Below are positions 1-9,180 of a stretch of DNA of 64,000 nt, piece after piece (the stretch's first letter is position 1; each line of letters begins with the position of its first letter). A program made the translations under genes and the position numbers. The DNA lies in the NCBI RefSeq assembly GCF_000716605.1, contig NZ_JNXE01000029.1, positions 73,401 through 137,400 on the forward strand. The letters run 5' to 3'. Source of the stretch: Streptomyces sp. NRRL F-525. Lineage in GTDB: Bacteria > Actinomycetota > Actinomycetes > Streptomycetales > Streptomycetaceae. A model generated the notes under the pieces. It was given only the letters and a program-made list of their open reading frames with translations. It was not told the DNA's origin and did no database searches.

Positions 1-2676
1 CTCGGTGGGCGTGACGCTCGCGCCGTAGCTCGCCTCCAACACCCAGTTCACGGACCGGAGATCGACCAGCAGCGCGCCCCCGTCCTGCGCGCTCGAATCG
101 GCGGAGTCACCCGTCGTCGGCAGCCCCCGCACCGCCGCCACGATCCGCACCGGCAGGTTCTCCCCGCCGAGCGTCACCTGCACCCGCTGTCCGGTGCGCG
201 CGCCCGCCGAGGCCAGGAAGCGGTCGGTGGCGACGGCCGTGATCTCGGGCACCGCGGGCTGCGCGACCCGCAACTGCACCGTGACGGAGGCGATCGTCCA
301 GAAGTCCTTGCCCGGGATGTATCCCGTGTCGTAGTCGACGGTCAGGGGCTTCGCCGAACTCACCCTGGGAGCACGCGGGTTGGCCGTGCCGTACGACGCG
401 CTGACGGAGGACCGCCCCGTCCAGGCGGCGGGCAGTGTCAGCCTCCGTACCTTGCCCCGCGCGTCCGTGGCGCTCAACTCGCTCACCGTGAGGCGTTGTT
501 GGGCGGCGCGCTCGCCGGGCTGGGGCAGGTCCAGTTGCAGCCCGGTGAAGGTCAGGGGGCCGAGTGCCGGGGACAGGGCGAGTGTCAGGTCGTAGGACCG
601 TCCGTCCGTGGGGAGTTGGCCGAGCGGCTCCTCGTACGGCGTGCCGTAGCGGTCCTCGACCGTGGCCGTGACGTCGACCGCCATCCGCGGGCCCGTGCTG
701 CGGATGCCCGCCCGCATTTTCAACAGGGCTGTTCCCGCCGGGATTTGGCTCCCGGCAGTGGTCCCCTTCGGCGCTAGGCCGGCCAGCAGTGGTCCGGCGG
801 GGTGTCCCGAGGTCAGGTCCCCGCGGATCAGTACCGCGTCCGACGCGCGGGCCGTGTCCAGGGCCAGCACGGTCGCCGTGCGGTCGCCCGAGAGGGACAG
901 GGAGGTGCGGACGGCCGGGGCCGCCTCCCGTACGCGGGGAAGGTCCGCGTAGGTCTCCGTGCGGCCCAACCCGCCGTCACCCGCGGCCAGTACACGGACC
1001 GGTACCCCGGCCTGGAAGTCGGCCTGGTCGCTCTGTGAGCGGTTCCAGGAGGCGCTCTGGCCGATGGCCAGCATGCCCAGCGCCAGGGCGAGCACGAGCA
1101 GCAGCACCGGCCCGGCACCGCGCATCGGACGGCGGCTGAACTGCCAGCCCGCCAGCGCCACCGGCAGCCCCCGCCCGGCGGCGGCCCGGCGCTCGGCCAG
1201 CCGTGCCACCGGCGGCAGCAGCCGTAGCGTCAGGACCGTGCCCGCGAGGAGGGCCAGGGCGGGGGCCGCGACGAGCAGGGGATCGATGCCCAGCGTCCCG
1301 GAGTCGTCGGTGCTGACGGCTCCCGAGGTCTGCCGGTTCAGCTGCCAGTAGGCGACCCCGGCCACGACCAGCAGCCCGATGTCCGCACCCGCGCGCAGCG
1401 GAGCGGGCACCGCGCGGGCCCGGCCGCCCTCGAAGGACGACGTGAGCGCGGGGAGCGTCACCGCCAGCGCGCAGCCGAGGGCGACGGCCGCCGCCACCAG
1501 CCACACCCCCGCACGGCCGCCCGCCGGGGTGTCCAGGTGCAGGCCGATCCGCGCCAACGCGCCGTGCCCGGCGAGGAGTTCGGTGAGCGGCCCCGCGAGC
1601 AGCGGCGCAACTGCCGTGGCCGGTACGGCGAGCAGCAGCGCCTCCACCGCCGACAGGCCCGCGATCCGCGCCCGGGAACCGCCGCGCGCCCGCAACAACC
1701 GGCTCTCGCCCGCCCGTTCGGTGCTCAGCAGCCGGGCCACCAGCAGCAGGGCGTACCCCGCGAGCAGCGCGAGCTGGAGCGCGACGATCAGCAGGGTGGA
1801 GCGGGAGACGAGCAACGAGCGGTCGATCCGGTCGAGTACGTCCGGCAGCGAGGTCGTCGCGGTGGTAACTCCCTTGACCGCACCGGACTTTCGCAACGAG
1901 GCGCTGCCCGCCGCAGCCGTCCCGCGCAGGGTGCCGATCCGCCCGGTCGTCAGCGTGGAGAAGTCGGCCGACGCGAGCCACGCGGACTGCCCGGCGCTCA
2001 GCCCGGCGAGGCTCGCGGGATCGGTGAGCAGCGGGCCGTAGGTCGTGAAACCGGCCGTGCTGAGGCCGCGGCCGCGCAGGTCGTCGAGGAGCCAGTACGC
2101 GGCGCTCGCGACGGTGGGACGGTAGACGCCGGTGACGAGGATGTGCGCCTTGGGCCCGCTGAGCCGGTTGTCGAGGGTGAGCCGCGTGCCCGCCCGCACC
2201 CCGAGCCCCTCGGCCGCGGTGCGCGGCAGCGCGACCTCGATGTCCCCCGAGCCCGTCGCGCGCGGGAGGCGTCCGGACACCAGCCGCACCTGCGACCGGT
2301 CCAGGGCACCGAAGTAGGTGAGATCCGGATCGCCGGACCGCTCGGCCCGCGGCTGGAGCGAGCGCGGCAGGGCGTACGGCCCCGAGCGCATCAACGTCCG
2401 TACGGTCACGGGCAGTTGGTCGAAGGTCCGCCCCGCCGCCTTCCGTACGGCGGTGTCGGCGGCCGCGCGCTCGGCGGGCGGGACGTCGGCCTTGACGATC
2501 AGGGCGGTGTCGGGGGCGTTGCGGGCGTCGTTCAGGGAGTGCTGGAGCGCCGCGTCGCCGATCGCGCCCGAGTAGGCGGTGAGCGTCGTGAGGACGGCCG
2601 TGGTCAGCAGCACGGTGAGCAGGGCAGCGGCGAGCAGCAGGCGATGTGCCCGCGCGCGTACGAGGACGAACCCCAC
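1..2676 (-). CDS. FtsX-like ABC transporter permease (partial, C-terminus off window)
   Basis: The frame is open from a GTG at 2676 to the window edge (892 codons, no stop). Residues about 10-30 form the first membrane helix, followed by a long extracytoplasmic domain of about 250 residues. A cluster of hydrophobic helices begins near residue 293 (STLLIVALQLALLAGYALLL), with further helices over the next 250 residues, then a second large extracytoplasmic region. This is the layout of large MacB/FtsX-type permeases that act in lipoprotein release, antimicrobial efflux or envelope control. The GTG has a GGGGGG stretch just upstream; the longer frame around it is a high-GC shadow. The partner ATPase must lie outside the window. 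Confidence 0.85.
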   Translation of the reverse strand, partial: MGFVLVRARAHRLLLAAALLTVLLTTAVLTTLTAYSGAIGDAALQHSLNDARNAPDTALIVKADVPPAERAAADTAVRKAAGRTFDQLPVTVRTLMRSGPYALPRSLQPRAERSGDPDLTYFGALDRSQVRLVSGRLPRATGSGDIEVALPRTAAEGLGVRAGTRLTLDNRLSGPKAHILVTGVYRPTVASAAYWLLDDLRGRGLSTAGFTTYGPLLTDPASLAGLSAGQSAWLASADFSTLTTGRIGTLRGTAAAGSASLRKSGAVKGVTTATTSLPDVLDRIDRSLLVSRSTLLIVALQLALLAGYALLLVARLLSTERAGESRLLRARGGSRARIAGLSAVEALLLAVPATAVAPLLAGPLTELLAGHGALARIGLHLDTPAGGRAGVWLVAAAVALGCALAVTLPALTSSFEGGRARAVPAPLRAGADIGLLVVAGVAYWQLNRQTSGAVSTDDSGTLGIDPLLVAAPALALLAGTVLTLRLLPPVARLAERRAAAGRGLPVALAGWQFSRRPMRGAGPVLLLVLALALGMLAIGQSASWNRSQSDQADFQAGVPVRVLAAGDGGLGRTETYADLPRVREAAPAVRTSLSLSGDRTATVLALDTARASDAVLIRGDLTSGHPAGPLLAGLAPKGTTAGSQIPAGTALLKMRAGIRSTGPRMAVDVTATVEDRYGTPYEEPLGQLPTDGRSYDLTLALSPALGPLTFTGLQLDLPQPGERAAQQRLTVSELSATDARGKVRRLTLPAAWTGRSSVSASYGTANPRAPRVSSAKPLTVDYDTGYIPGKDFWTIASVTVQLRVAQPAVPEITAVATDRFLASAGARTGQRVQVTLGGENLPVRIVAAVRGLPTTGDSADSSAQDGGALLVDLRSVNWVLEASYGASVTPTE

Positions 2677-2822
2677 CCGGCCCCCCGCCGTCGTCCGGAT
2701 CTTCCCCGGCGATGCTGCCAGAGGGGACCGGCGGCGAGTAACCGTTTGCGACCACTGCTTGACCGGATCGTGACCGGAATCCGGCGCCGAACGACCGGAA
2801 TCCGACGTTCAGTGAACGGTGG

Positions 2823-3236
2823 TCAGCCCGCCGTGTTCACCATCGAGGCGGCCGCGTACGTCAGGTAGTTCCACAGCGTGTGCTCGTGCTCCTCGGACAG
2901 GCCGAGTTCGTCGACGGCGACGCGCATGTGCTTCAGCCAGGCGTCGTGCGCGGCCTGGTCGACCTGGAACGGAGCGTGGCGCATGCGCAGGCGCGGGTGG
3001 CCGCGGTTGTCGCTGTACGTCGTCGGGCCGCCCCAGTACTGCATCAGGAAGAGGGCGAAGCGCTCCTCGGCCGGACCCAGGTCCTCCTCCGGGTACATCG
3101 CCCGCAGCAGCGGGTCCTCCGCGACGCCCTCGTAGAAACGGTGGACGAGCCGACGGAAGGTCTTCTCCCCGCCGACCTGCTCGTAGAAGGTCTGCTCCTG
3201 AAGCGTGCCGCGCCGAATCTCGTTCACACCCCCCAT
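2823..3236 (-). CDS. glbO: Group II truncated haemoglobin (trHbO)
   Basis: This 137-residue protein matches the length of group II truncated globins, haem proteins that bind oxygen or nitric oxide. Visible hallmarks are FYEQVGGEKTFRRLVHRFYE in helix B, the Tyr-Trp-Gly-Gly-Pro stretch (QYWGGPTTYSDNRGHP), the RMRHAPF segment carrying the proximal haem histidine, and the helix-G tryptophan in HDAWLKHM. The ATG at 3236 has no obvious ribosome binding site; a GTG three codons later (VNEIRRG) is an alternative. The divergent methyltransferase starts 77 bases away, so the two promoters share that gap. Confidence 0.9.
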   Translation of the reverse strand: MGGVNEIRRGTLQEQTFYEQVGGEKTFRRLVHRFYEGVAEDPLLRAMYPEEDLGPAEERFALFLMQYWGGPTTYSDNRGHPRLRMRHAPFQVDQAAHDAWLKHMRVAVDELGLSEEHEHTLWNYLTYAAASMVNTAG

Positions 3237-3313
3237 GGTCTCAGACGGGGCGGCGGAGGACTTCGGACTTAGGACCGCTCGCCTCCCGGCCGCTACGGCA
3301 GGACAGTGGACGT

Positions 3314-4297
3314 ATGAGCGCGCACGCTCTCGACGAAGACCACGAGGACGACTGGTACCTGGACGCCCTCGCCGTCTCCGCGCGGGCGGAACTGGTGCGG
3401 GCGATCGGCCTGAGCGGCGCCTGGGACGCGGACCCCGGCTGGCGGGCGGTGTTCACGGCCGTACCGCGGCACCTGTTCGTGCCGTACTACTACGCGGCTG
3501 TCGCCGACGGGAACGAACGCCTGTGGAGGGACAGCCCCGACCCGCGCACCCGCGAGCGCTGGCTGCGCGGGGTCTACGCCGACGTACCGCTCGCCACGCG
3601 GCTACGGGACGGGGAGCTGATGTCGTCCAGCAGCCAGCCGTCCCTGATGGCACGGATGCTGGCCGAACTGCGGGTGTCCGACGGCGACCGGGTGCTGGAG
3701 ATCGGCGCGGGGACGGGCTACAACGCGGCGTTGCTCGCGGAGCGGCTCGGCGACGACCGGGTGACGACCGTGGACCTGGAACCGGAGATCACCGACTCCG
3801 CCCGCACCCACCTCGCCGACGCCGGATACCGCCCGACGGTCATCACCGGCGACGGCACCCGCGGAGTCCCCGAACACGGCCCCTACGACCGCATCATCGC
3901 GACCTGCGCCCTCACATCGATCCCACCCGCCTGGCTGGCCCAGTGCACCTCGGGCGCCCGCATCCTGGCCCCCCTGGCCACCGGCCTGATCGCCCTCACC
4001 GTGCGGGACGCGGAGCATGCCGAGGGCACCTTCTTGAACACGGCCGCGTACTTCGTCCCCCTGCGCGGCACCGACCCCGCCGTACAGGACGAGATCCCAC
4101 ACCGCCCCGGCGACCACGAACTGCTCCGCTTCCTGCTCACCCTCACCCATGGCGCGCTTGATCCGCGGGACGCCCGAGAGCTGTGGGAGCAAGAAGGCAG
4201 ACCCGGGCGAGAGCGCTACGGCGTCACGGTCACCGGTGAGGGGGCGCGAGCGTGGCTGGACGCCCCGGAGAGCCCGCACACTTGGCCTCTCCGGTGA
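3314..4297 (+). CDS. SAM-dependent methyltransferase, protein-L-isoaspartate methyltransferase-like
   Basis: The 327-residue protein carries the SAM-binding motif VLEIGAGTGYNAALLAE near residue 126 and the acidic loop TVDLEPEI about 20 residues on, preceded by the SSSQPSLMARML segment typical of the PCMT family. Such enzymes methylate isoaspartyl residues in damaged proteins, and several actinobacterial members modify peptides instead. The usual PCMT length is about 210-230, so this protein has extra N-terminal and C-terminal parts, the latter resembling those of actinobacterial maturation methyltransferases. The ATG at 3314 was chosen because the upstream extension of the frame lies over the divergent globin gene. 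No peptide precursor gene is visible nearby. Confidence 0.8.
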   Translation: MSAHALDEDHEDDWYLDALAVSARAELVRAIGLSGAWDADPGWRAVFTAVPRHLFVPYYYAAVADGNERLWRDSPDPRTRERWLRGVYADVPLATRLRDGELMSSSSQPSLMARMLAELRVSDGDRVLEIGAGTGYNAALLAERLGDDRVTTVDLEPEITDSARTHLADAGYRPTVITGDGTRGVPEHGPYDRIIATCALTSIPPAWLAQCTSGARILAPLATGLIALTVRDAEHAEGTFLNTAAYFVPLRGTDPAVQDEIPHRPGDHELLRFLLTLTHGALDPRDARELWEQEGRPGRERYGVTVTGEGARAWLDAPESPHTWPLR

Positions 4298-4304
4298 CTA
4301 CAAC

Positions 4305-4370
4305 GCCCCTTCCAGGGGCGCGGGGAACTGCGCGACCAGCCACGACGGCGCGGCAGACGACGAACGACCC
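4305..4370. repeat. Dispersed Streptomyces intergenic repeat, copy 1
   Basis: A hairpin (GCCCCT, loop TCC, AGGGGC, 4305-4319) runs straight into GGGGCGCGGGGAACTGCG and GCGCGACCAGCC. The same blocks recur at 50777-50860. This family is abundant between Streptomyces genes; here it sits between two converging genes and could help terminate both. Confidence 0.7.
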
Positions 4371-4374
4371 GTCT

Positions 4375-6336
4375 TTAGCCGCGCCGCACAGTGATCGTCG
4401 TCCACGCCCCCACGTGCACCCGATCCCCATCCTGCAACGGCACCGGCACAAACGGCTGAATAGGCTCCTCGCCACCATTGACGGTCGTACCGTTCGTCGA
4501 GTTCTGATCGACGACGGCCCAACTCCCGTCCGGCTGCTGCACCAGCACCGCGTGCTGATGCGAAACACCCGGGTCCTCCGGCGGCACCGACAGGTCGATG
4601 TCGGGAGACTCCCCGGTGGAGTGCCGCCGACGCCCGATGGTGATCTGGTTCCCGGTCAACTGCCGTTGCTGCTCAGGCGAGTACGCGGGCAGATTGAGCC
4701 CCGCGGCCTCCGGCCCCGAACGCTGCATCATCGCCATGAAGTACTCACGGTCCGGCCCGATCGTCGCCATCCACGTCGTCGGCTGCTGCTGATACGCCGG
4801 ACGCGGCGGGGCCTGGTTCGAACCGGGCTGCGGATAGCCGTAGCCGCCACCACCCTGACCGGGACCGCCAGGACCGCCAGGACCACCGGGTCCACCCGGA
4901 GAACCGGGGGAGCCAGGGGTCGGCGGGGAGATCACCCAGTCGTCGTCACCGCCGCCGAAGGGCGAGCCGCCCTGCTGCGGACGGTTCGTCTCCTGCGGGA
5001 ACCCGGGCGGGGCCGGCGGAGCGGACTGCTGGAACGCCTGCGGGGCGCCGCTCGTCCCACCGGGACCCGCGGGCGGGGTCGGTCCGGGCGGCGGCGGGAT
5101 CGGCCGCGAGGGGTCGGGGCCGCCGAAGTTCGGGGGACCCTGCGGGTTCGAGGGCTCGTTGCCGAACGGCCCGGGCGGACCCTGCCGCTCGCCGCCGAAG
5201 GTGCCGGGGCGGCCGCCGCCGAAGTCGCCCTGGCGGGGTCGCTCGTTGCCGAACTGGCCGCCGGGACCCGGGGATTGCTCGTTGCCGAAGGAGCCGGGCC
5301 GGCCGGACGCCTCGTTGCCGAAGGGCGGGGGAGGGGGCGGGCCGGAGGGGTCGTTGCCGAACGGCCGCGGCGGACCGGACGGGTCGTTGTTCCCGAAGGG
5401 CGCGGGACCGCCGGCCTGGCGCTCACCGCCGAAGCCCTGCGCGCCAGGTCCGCCCTGACCGCCGGGCCCCCCCTGCCGCTCATTGCCGAAACCTTGCGAG
5501 CCGGGGCCACCGGGGCCGCCCTGCCGCTCGCCACCAAAGCCTTGCGCGCCCTGGCCGCCGGGACCACCCTGGCCGCCGGGACCGCCGCCCGGACGCTCAC
5601 TGCCGAAACCTTGCGCGCCGGGTCCGCCCTGACCGCCGGGCCCACCCTGCCGCTCATTGCCGAAGCCCTGCGAGCCCTGACCACCGGGCCCGCCAGGCCC
5701 ACCTTGCCGCTCGCCGCCGAACCCCTGCGGGCCGGGGCCACCAGGACCGCCGCCGGGCCCACCTTGCCGCTCGTTACCGAACCCCTGCGAACCGGGACCA
5801 CCCGGTCCACCCTGCCGCTCGCCACCGAAGGCACCGGGGCCGTTGGGCCCACCAGGACCCCCAGGCCGCCCCGTCGGTTCACTCCCGAACGGGGGTATGG
5901 GCTCCGCGGGCCGGTTCATCTGCGAGGGCCGCGACCCCTGGTACTCGTAGGGGTCACCGCCGTAGGACTGACCGGGACCGGGACCCGCACCGGGCGGCGG
6001 AGGCTGCTGCTGGAAGCGGGACGCCGGGCTCGGGCCAGGCCCGGGGCCCGGGGTCGAGGGGCGCGGGGCCGCCGGGGTGTACGACGTCGCCGTGTTCGTG
6101 AGGAAGTTCCACCGGCACTCCTCGCAGAACGGCGCACCGCCCTCGCGGGGCGTGCGGCACTGCGGGCAGAGTTCCGCCTCGGCGGACGGGGCGCGGCCGG
6201 GGGCGGGCGGCGGGAAGCCGTAGCCGCCGCCGGGGGGCGGGGGAGGGGGCGGGGGCACGGCACCGGCCATGCGGTGACCGCAGACCTCGCACCAGTCGTC
6301 GGAACCCGACTGGTGTCCGTTCGGGCAGGTCGGCAT
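4375..6336 (-). CDS. FHA-domain protein with N-terminal zinc ribbons and long Gly/Pro-rich linker
   Basis: The 653-residue protein has three parts. Residues 1-80 hold two four-cysteine ribbons (CPNGHQSGSDDWCEVC and CPQCRTPREGGAPFCEEC). Residues about 85-520 are a low-complexity linker rich in Gly, Pro and Gln with many repeats of the type GGPGGQGFGNERQ. The last 110 residues are a forkhead-associated domain (ITIGRRRHS, SHQHAVLV, NSTNGTTVNG) that should bind phosphothreonine peptides. It is the last gene of the PknG operon, which makes it the likely phosphoprotein reader, as GarA is in mycobacteria. Unlike GarA it has no compact N-terminal phosphorylation tail. The stop is TAA. Confidence 0.9.
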   Translation of the reverse strand: MPTCPNGHQSGSDDWCEVCGHRMAGAVPPPPPPPPGGGYGFPPPAPGRAPSAEAELCPQCRTPREGGAPFCEECRWNFLTNTATSYTPAAPRPSTPGPGPGPSPASRFQQQPPPPGAGPGPGQSYGGDPYEYQGSRPSQMNRPAEPIPPFGSEPTGRPGGPGGPNGPGAFGGERQGGPGGPGSQGFGNERQGGPGGGPGGPGPQGFGGERQGGPGGPGGQGSQGFGNERQGGPGGQGGPGAQGFGSERPGGGPGGQGGPGGQGAQGFGGERQGGPGGPGSQGFGNERQGGPGGQGGPGAQGFGGERQAGGPAPFGNNDPSGPPRPFGNDPSGPPPPPPFGNEASGRPGSFGNEQSPGPGGQFGNERPRQGDFGGGRPGTFGGERQGPPGPFGNEPSNPQGPPNFGGPDPSRPIPPPPGPTPPAGPGGTSGAPQAFQQSAPPAPPGFPQETNRPQQGGSPFGGGDDDWVISPPTPGSPGSPGGPGGPGGPGGPGQGGGGYGYPQPGSNQAPPRPAYQQQPTTWMATIGPDREYFMAMMQRSGPEAAGLNLPAYSPEQQRQLTGNQITIGRRRHSTGESPDIDLSVPPEDPGVSHQHAVLVQQPDGSWAVVDQNSTNGTTVNGGEEPIQPFVPVPLQDGDRVHVGAWTTITVRRG

Positions 6337-6397
6337 GTCGGCGCGTCCCCCTTTCGCACAGGGTCGTTCTCGGTCTCACGGAGTCGTGCTTGCTAGG

Positions 6398-7744
6398 TCA
6401 CTTCTTTACACGAACAGTCTTTGTGGACCGTGTCTCGAGAGTCATCTCGTCGGCCTCCGCGACCTTCGCCTTCAGTCGCACAGTACCCGCCGCGGCATCG
6501 ACCACGTCCACCACCTTCGCAAGCAGTTTCGCAGTATCCGCGTTTCCGGAGACGCTGGCGAGCTGAACGGCCCGTCCCAGTTTGGCCGTTGCTCCGTCGA
6601 CATCTCCCGATTTGCGGAGATCAAGCCCTTGTTGGATGACTTGTGCCAGTTCGGCCTGGCCGGTGTAGTGCGCGACCTGGGGGTTGATGGACGTGGACGC
6701 GACCATGTCGTCGGTCCACACGGCCTTCACCAGGCCCTGGGCGCCCAGGCTTTGGGTGCTTCCGTCGGGCTGCGGGACGACCAGCGAGACTCTCGCGGCC
6801 AGCATCTCCTGGCCGATGCCGGCCTCGGGGACCTCGACGCACACGTGGTAGTCACGGGACTCGTCTCCCCAGGAACCGGTGGGGTAGTCCCCGGCGCGGG
6901 GGCCCGCCTCGGTGCGGCGGTCGGTCAACTCCTCGACCCGGGGCGCGACTTGCTTGACGAACTTGATGGCCGTGCCCACCGGCGTCCACAGCCGCAGCGC
7001 GACGTCCGCGACCTCCTTGCCCATCGCCGTCTCCATCATCTTCGTGAAGTCGGCGGCGAGGTGGGCCGGGTCGGCGACGATGTCGGCGGTGCCGAGCAGT
7101 GCGGAGGCGATCCCTGTGACTTCTTTCACTTCCCAGTCGGTGCCGACGCCCCGCGCGTCACAGGTGAACCGTCCGGCGCAGGAGTCGAGCGCGGCCTTCA
7201 GGTCCTCCGGCGCCTCGTGCTCGTTGCGGCCGTCGGTCAGCACGATGCCGTGGCGTATGGAGACGTCGGCCGAGGACAGCAGCCGGTCGGCGAGGCGCAG
7301 CCAGGTGCCGATCGCCGTACCGCCGCCCGCGCTCAGCTTGCGCAGCGCCTGCTTGGCCTGGTCGCGGGTGCGGGCGTCGGCGACCGCGAGCGCCCCGCCG
7401 CCCGGATAGACCTCCTTGGCGACATGCGTGCCGCCGATCACCGCGAAGTGCACGCCGTCGCGCAGGGTGTCGATCGCGGCGGCCGTGGCGTCGCGGGCGT
7501 TGCGCATCTTGGTCGGCGGGTAGTCCATCGACCCCGAACAGTCGACCATGATCGCCACGGCCGCGTCCGGACCCTGCCCGGCCGAGTACAGATGGGGCGC
7601 CGCGACCGGGCTCCCGATGGTGCCGCCGCCGGTCGAGGTCACCGTGACGATCGCGTTGACCTCACGCCCGCCCTCCGGCAGGTACTCGTTCTGGTACACG
7701 TCGACCGAGAACTGTGGCACGTTCGACTTCGAGAAATTGGCCAT
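6398..7744 (-). CDS. von Willebrand factor A domain protein
   Basis: The 448-residue protein contains a metal-ion-dependent adhesion site: DCSGSMDYPP near residue 65, the threonine of GGGTAIGTW and the aspartate of LTDGRNEHE. This is the TerY/YfbK style of VWA protein. The domain is followed by a beta-rich segment and a C-terminal helical part (QVIQQGLDLRKSGDVDGATA) resembling a helical repeat. No signal peptide is seen, so it is probably cytoplasmic. The ATG at 7744 follows GAGGGGG at good distance; the longer frame upstream overlaps the phosphatase gene. Kinase, PP2C and VWA genes together recall the TerY-P triad, in which VWA proteins act as metal-dependent scaffolds. Confidence 0.88.
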   Translation of the reverse strand: MANFSKSNVPQFSVDVYQNEYLPEGGREVNAIVTVTSTGGGTIGSPVAAPHLYSAGQGPDAAVAIMVDCSGSMDYPPTKMRNARDATAAAIDTLRDGVHFAVIGGTHVAKEVYPGGGALAVADARTRDQAKQALRKLSAGGGTAIGTWLRLADRLLSSADVSIRHGIVLTDGRNEHEAPEDLKAALDSCAGRFTCDARGVGTDWEVKEVTGIASALLGTADIVADPAHLAADFTKMMETAMGKEVADVALRLWTPVGTAIKFVKQVAPRVEELTDRRTEAGPRAGDYPTGSWGDESRDYHVCVEVPEAGIGQEMLAARVSLVVPQPDGSTQSLGAQGLVKAVWTDDMVASTSINPQVAHYTGQAELAQVIQQGLDLRKSGDVDGATAKLGRAVQLASVSGNADTAKLLAKVVDVVDAAAGTVRLKAKVAEADEMTLETRSTKTVRVKK

Positions 7745-7798
7745 GCTCGCTCTGATCCCCCTCAAGTACCCCACCTGAATGGGGCGATGACTATATGC

Positions 7799-7818
7799 GG
7801 ACCGGTCCCCACCGGTCC
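7799..7818 (-). other. Hairpin between PP2C and VWA genes
   Basis: A perfect 8-base-pair inverted repeat (GGACCGGT, loop CCCC, ACCGGTCC) lies in the 98-base gap between the phosphatase stop and the VWA start. It may be an internal attenuator or RNA processing site within the operon. No T-run follows. Confidence 0.5.
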
Positions 7819-7842
7819 GAGGCCGTCCCCGTTTATGCGGCC

Positions 7843-9177
7843 TCAGCCGATTACTGCCCCTTGCGGCGGGGCCGGGAACGGCACGACGGCCACTGTTACG
7901 TTGTCGTGGCCCCCGCCGTCCAGCGCGTGGCCGACCAACACCTGGGCGCTGTGCAGCGGACGGACCGCCGCGTCGGCGGGGACGATCTCCGCCATCTCCT
8001 CGGCGGACTCCGCGTAGTTCCACAGTCCGTCGGTGCACACGATCACCACACCGGGCCGGTCCGGCTTGAACGAGGCGGTGTGCGGCTCCAGTTCGTACGC
8101 GTCCGCGCCGAGCCAGCCGGTGATCGCGTGGGCGCGCTCGTCGGCGTAGGCCTCCGCCTCGCTCATCAGGCCCGCGGCGACCATCTGGGCCGCCCACGAG
8201 TCGTCCTCGGTGAGCCGGGCCGGCGGTGAACTGCGGTCCACCGGGATCCAGTAGGCGCGGCTGTCGCCGACCCAGCCGACGACGAGGAGGGTCGGGGTGA
8301 CGATGGACGAGACCAGCGTGCAGGCCGGCGCGTTCTGGTGCGGGGCGTGCTCGCGGGCCGTAGCGGGCTCCTGGGCAAGGGAGTTGACCGCGTGCGAGGC
8401 CGCGATGATCGCCTCGTGCATCGCCGCCTGCGGATGCGTCCCCTGCGGCAGCGCGGACAGCAGCGCCTCTCCCGCCTCCCGCGAGGCGGCCAGCGAGGCC
8501 GCGTCGGGCCGCGTCGCCGACGACACCCCGTCACACACCACCGCGACCAGCGCGGGCGCCCCGTCCGGCAGCAGGCACTGTCCTACGGCGAAGGCGTCCT
8601 CGTTGCGGTGGTGGCGCAGCCCGCGGTCGCTGACCGCCGCGAGCGGGCCCAACTCCTGTTCCATGTGGTCGCGTTCGCGGGGCTGGGCGTGCCCGCAGTT
8701 CTCGCAGTAGCCGTCCGGGTCCACCCGGCCCGAGCGGCACGCCACGCACACCTTGACGCCCTCGCCCGCGGTCGGCGGATCGGCGGCGACCCGCGGGTCC
8801 GGCGCCTGCAGGGGGTACTCGTCGGGCTCCGGCGGCCGGTCGAACCGTACGCCCGACGCGGCCGGTGAACCGGCGGGCGGCGGTGGGGCGTTGGAGGGCA
8901 GGGGGGTGCCGCCCGAGTCGGTGCCGGGCAGGTCGGTGGGCAGATGGACCGCCGGCGGGGTCCCGGCGCCCTCCGGCTGGGGTACCACGGGCCAGTCCAC
9001 GTCCGCGGCCTCCTCGGGGGGGAGCGGCACCGCGCCGTTCATGGTGAGCGTCGGGTGGTCGTCCGGCGGCGCGGGCACGGCGGACAGGTCGTATCCGCAC
9101 GCGCCGCAGAAGCGGTCACCGGACTCCAGGGGCTCTTCGCAGCTCGGGCAGGCGGAGAGCTGGGGCATCTGCGACAT
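7843..9177 (-). CDS. PP2C-type serine/threonine phosphatase with N-terminal zinc ribbons
   Basis: The 444-residue protein has a ribbon CPSCEEPLESGDRFCGAC at residues 9-26, a Pro-rich linker, a second ribbon CVACRSGRVDPDGYCENC near 145, and a PP2C catalytic domain from about 170 to the end. Metal-binding motifs are visible: RGLRHHRNEDAF, VCDGVSS, VGDSRAYW, CTDGLWN and GGHDNVTV. It should remove phosphate from Ser/Thr, most likely from targets of the neighbouring PknG-type kinase. The ATG at 9177 was preferred to the TTG one codon earlier; it begins 3 bases after the kinase stop, implying translational coupling. Confidence 0.92.
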   Translation of the reverse strand: MSQMPQLSACPSCEEPLESGDRFCGACGYDLSAVPAPPDDHPTLTMNGAVPLPPEEAADVDWPVVPQPEGAGTPPAVHLPTDLPGTDSGGTPLPSNAPPPPAGSPAASGVRFDRPPEPDEYPLQAPDPRVAADPPTAGEGVKVCVACRSGRVDPDGYCENCGHAQPRERDHMEQELGPLAAVSDRGLRHHRNEDAFAVGQCLLPDGAPALVAVVCDGVSSATRPDAASLAASREAGEALLSALPQGTHPQAAMHEAIIAASHAVNSLAQEPATAREHAPHQNAPACTLVSSIVTPTLLVVGWVGDSRAYWIPVDRSSPPARLTEDDSWAAQMVAAGLMSEAEAYADERAHAITGWLGADAYELEPHTASFKPDRPGVVIVCTDGLWNYAESAEEMAEIVPADAAVRPLHSAQVLVGHALDGGGHDNVTVAVVPFPAPPQGAVIG

Positions 9178-9180
9178 CAA

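Noticed and set aside
1..20. Adapter at left edge
   Set aside because: The first bases resemble the next adapter bases only by chance (CTCGGTGG) and translate smoothly as the permease frame.
977..2755. Long minus-strand frame over the FtsX permease
   Set aside because: Its translation is Arg/Pro/Gly-rich without membrane helices; the frame from 2676 gives clear helices.
4850..5860. Possible CRISPR or tandem repeat array
   Set aside because: The repetition follows codons of a Gly/Pro-rich protein linker, units vary in length and no spacers exist.
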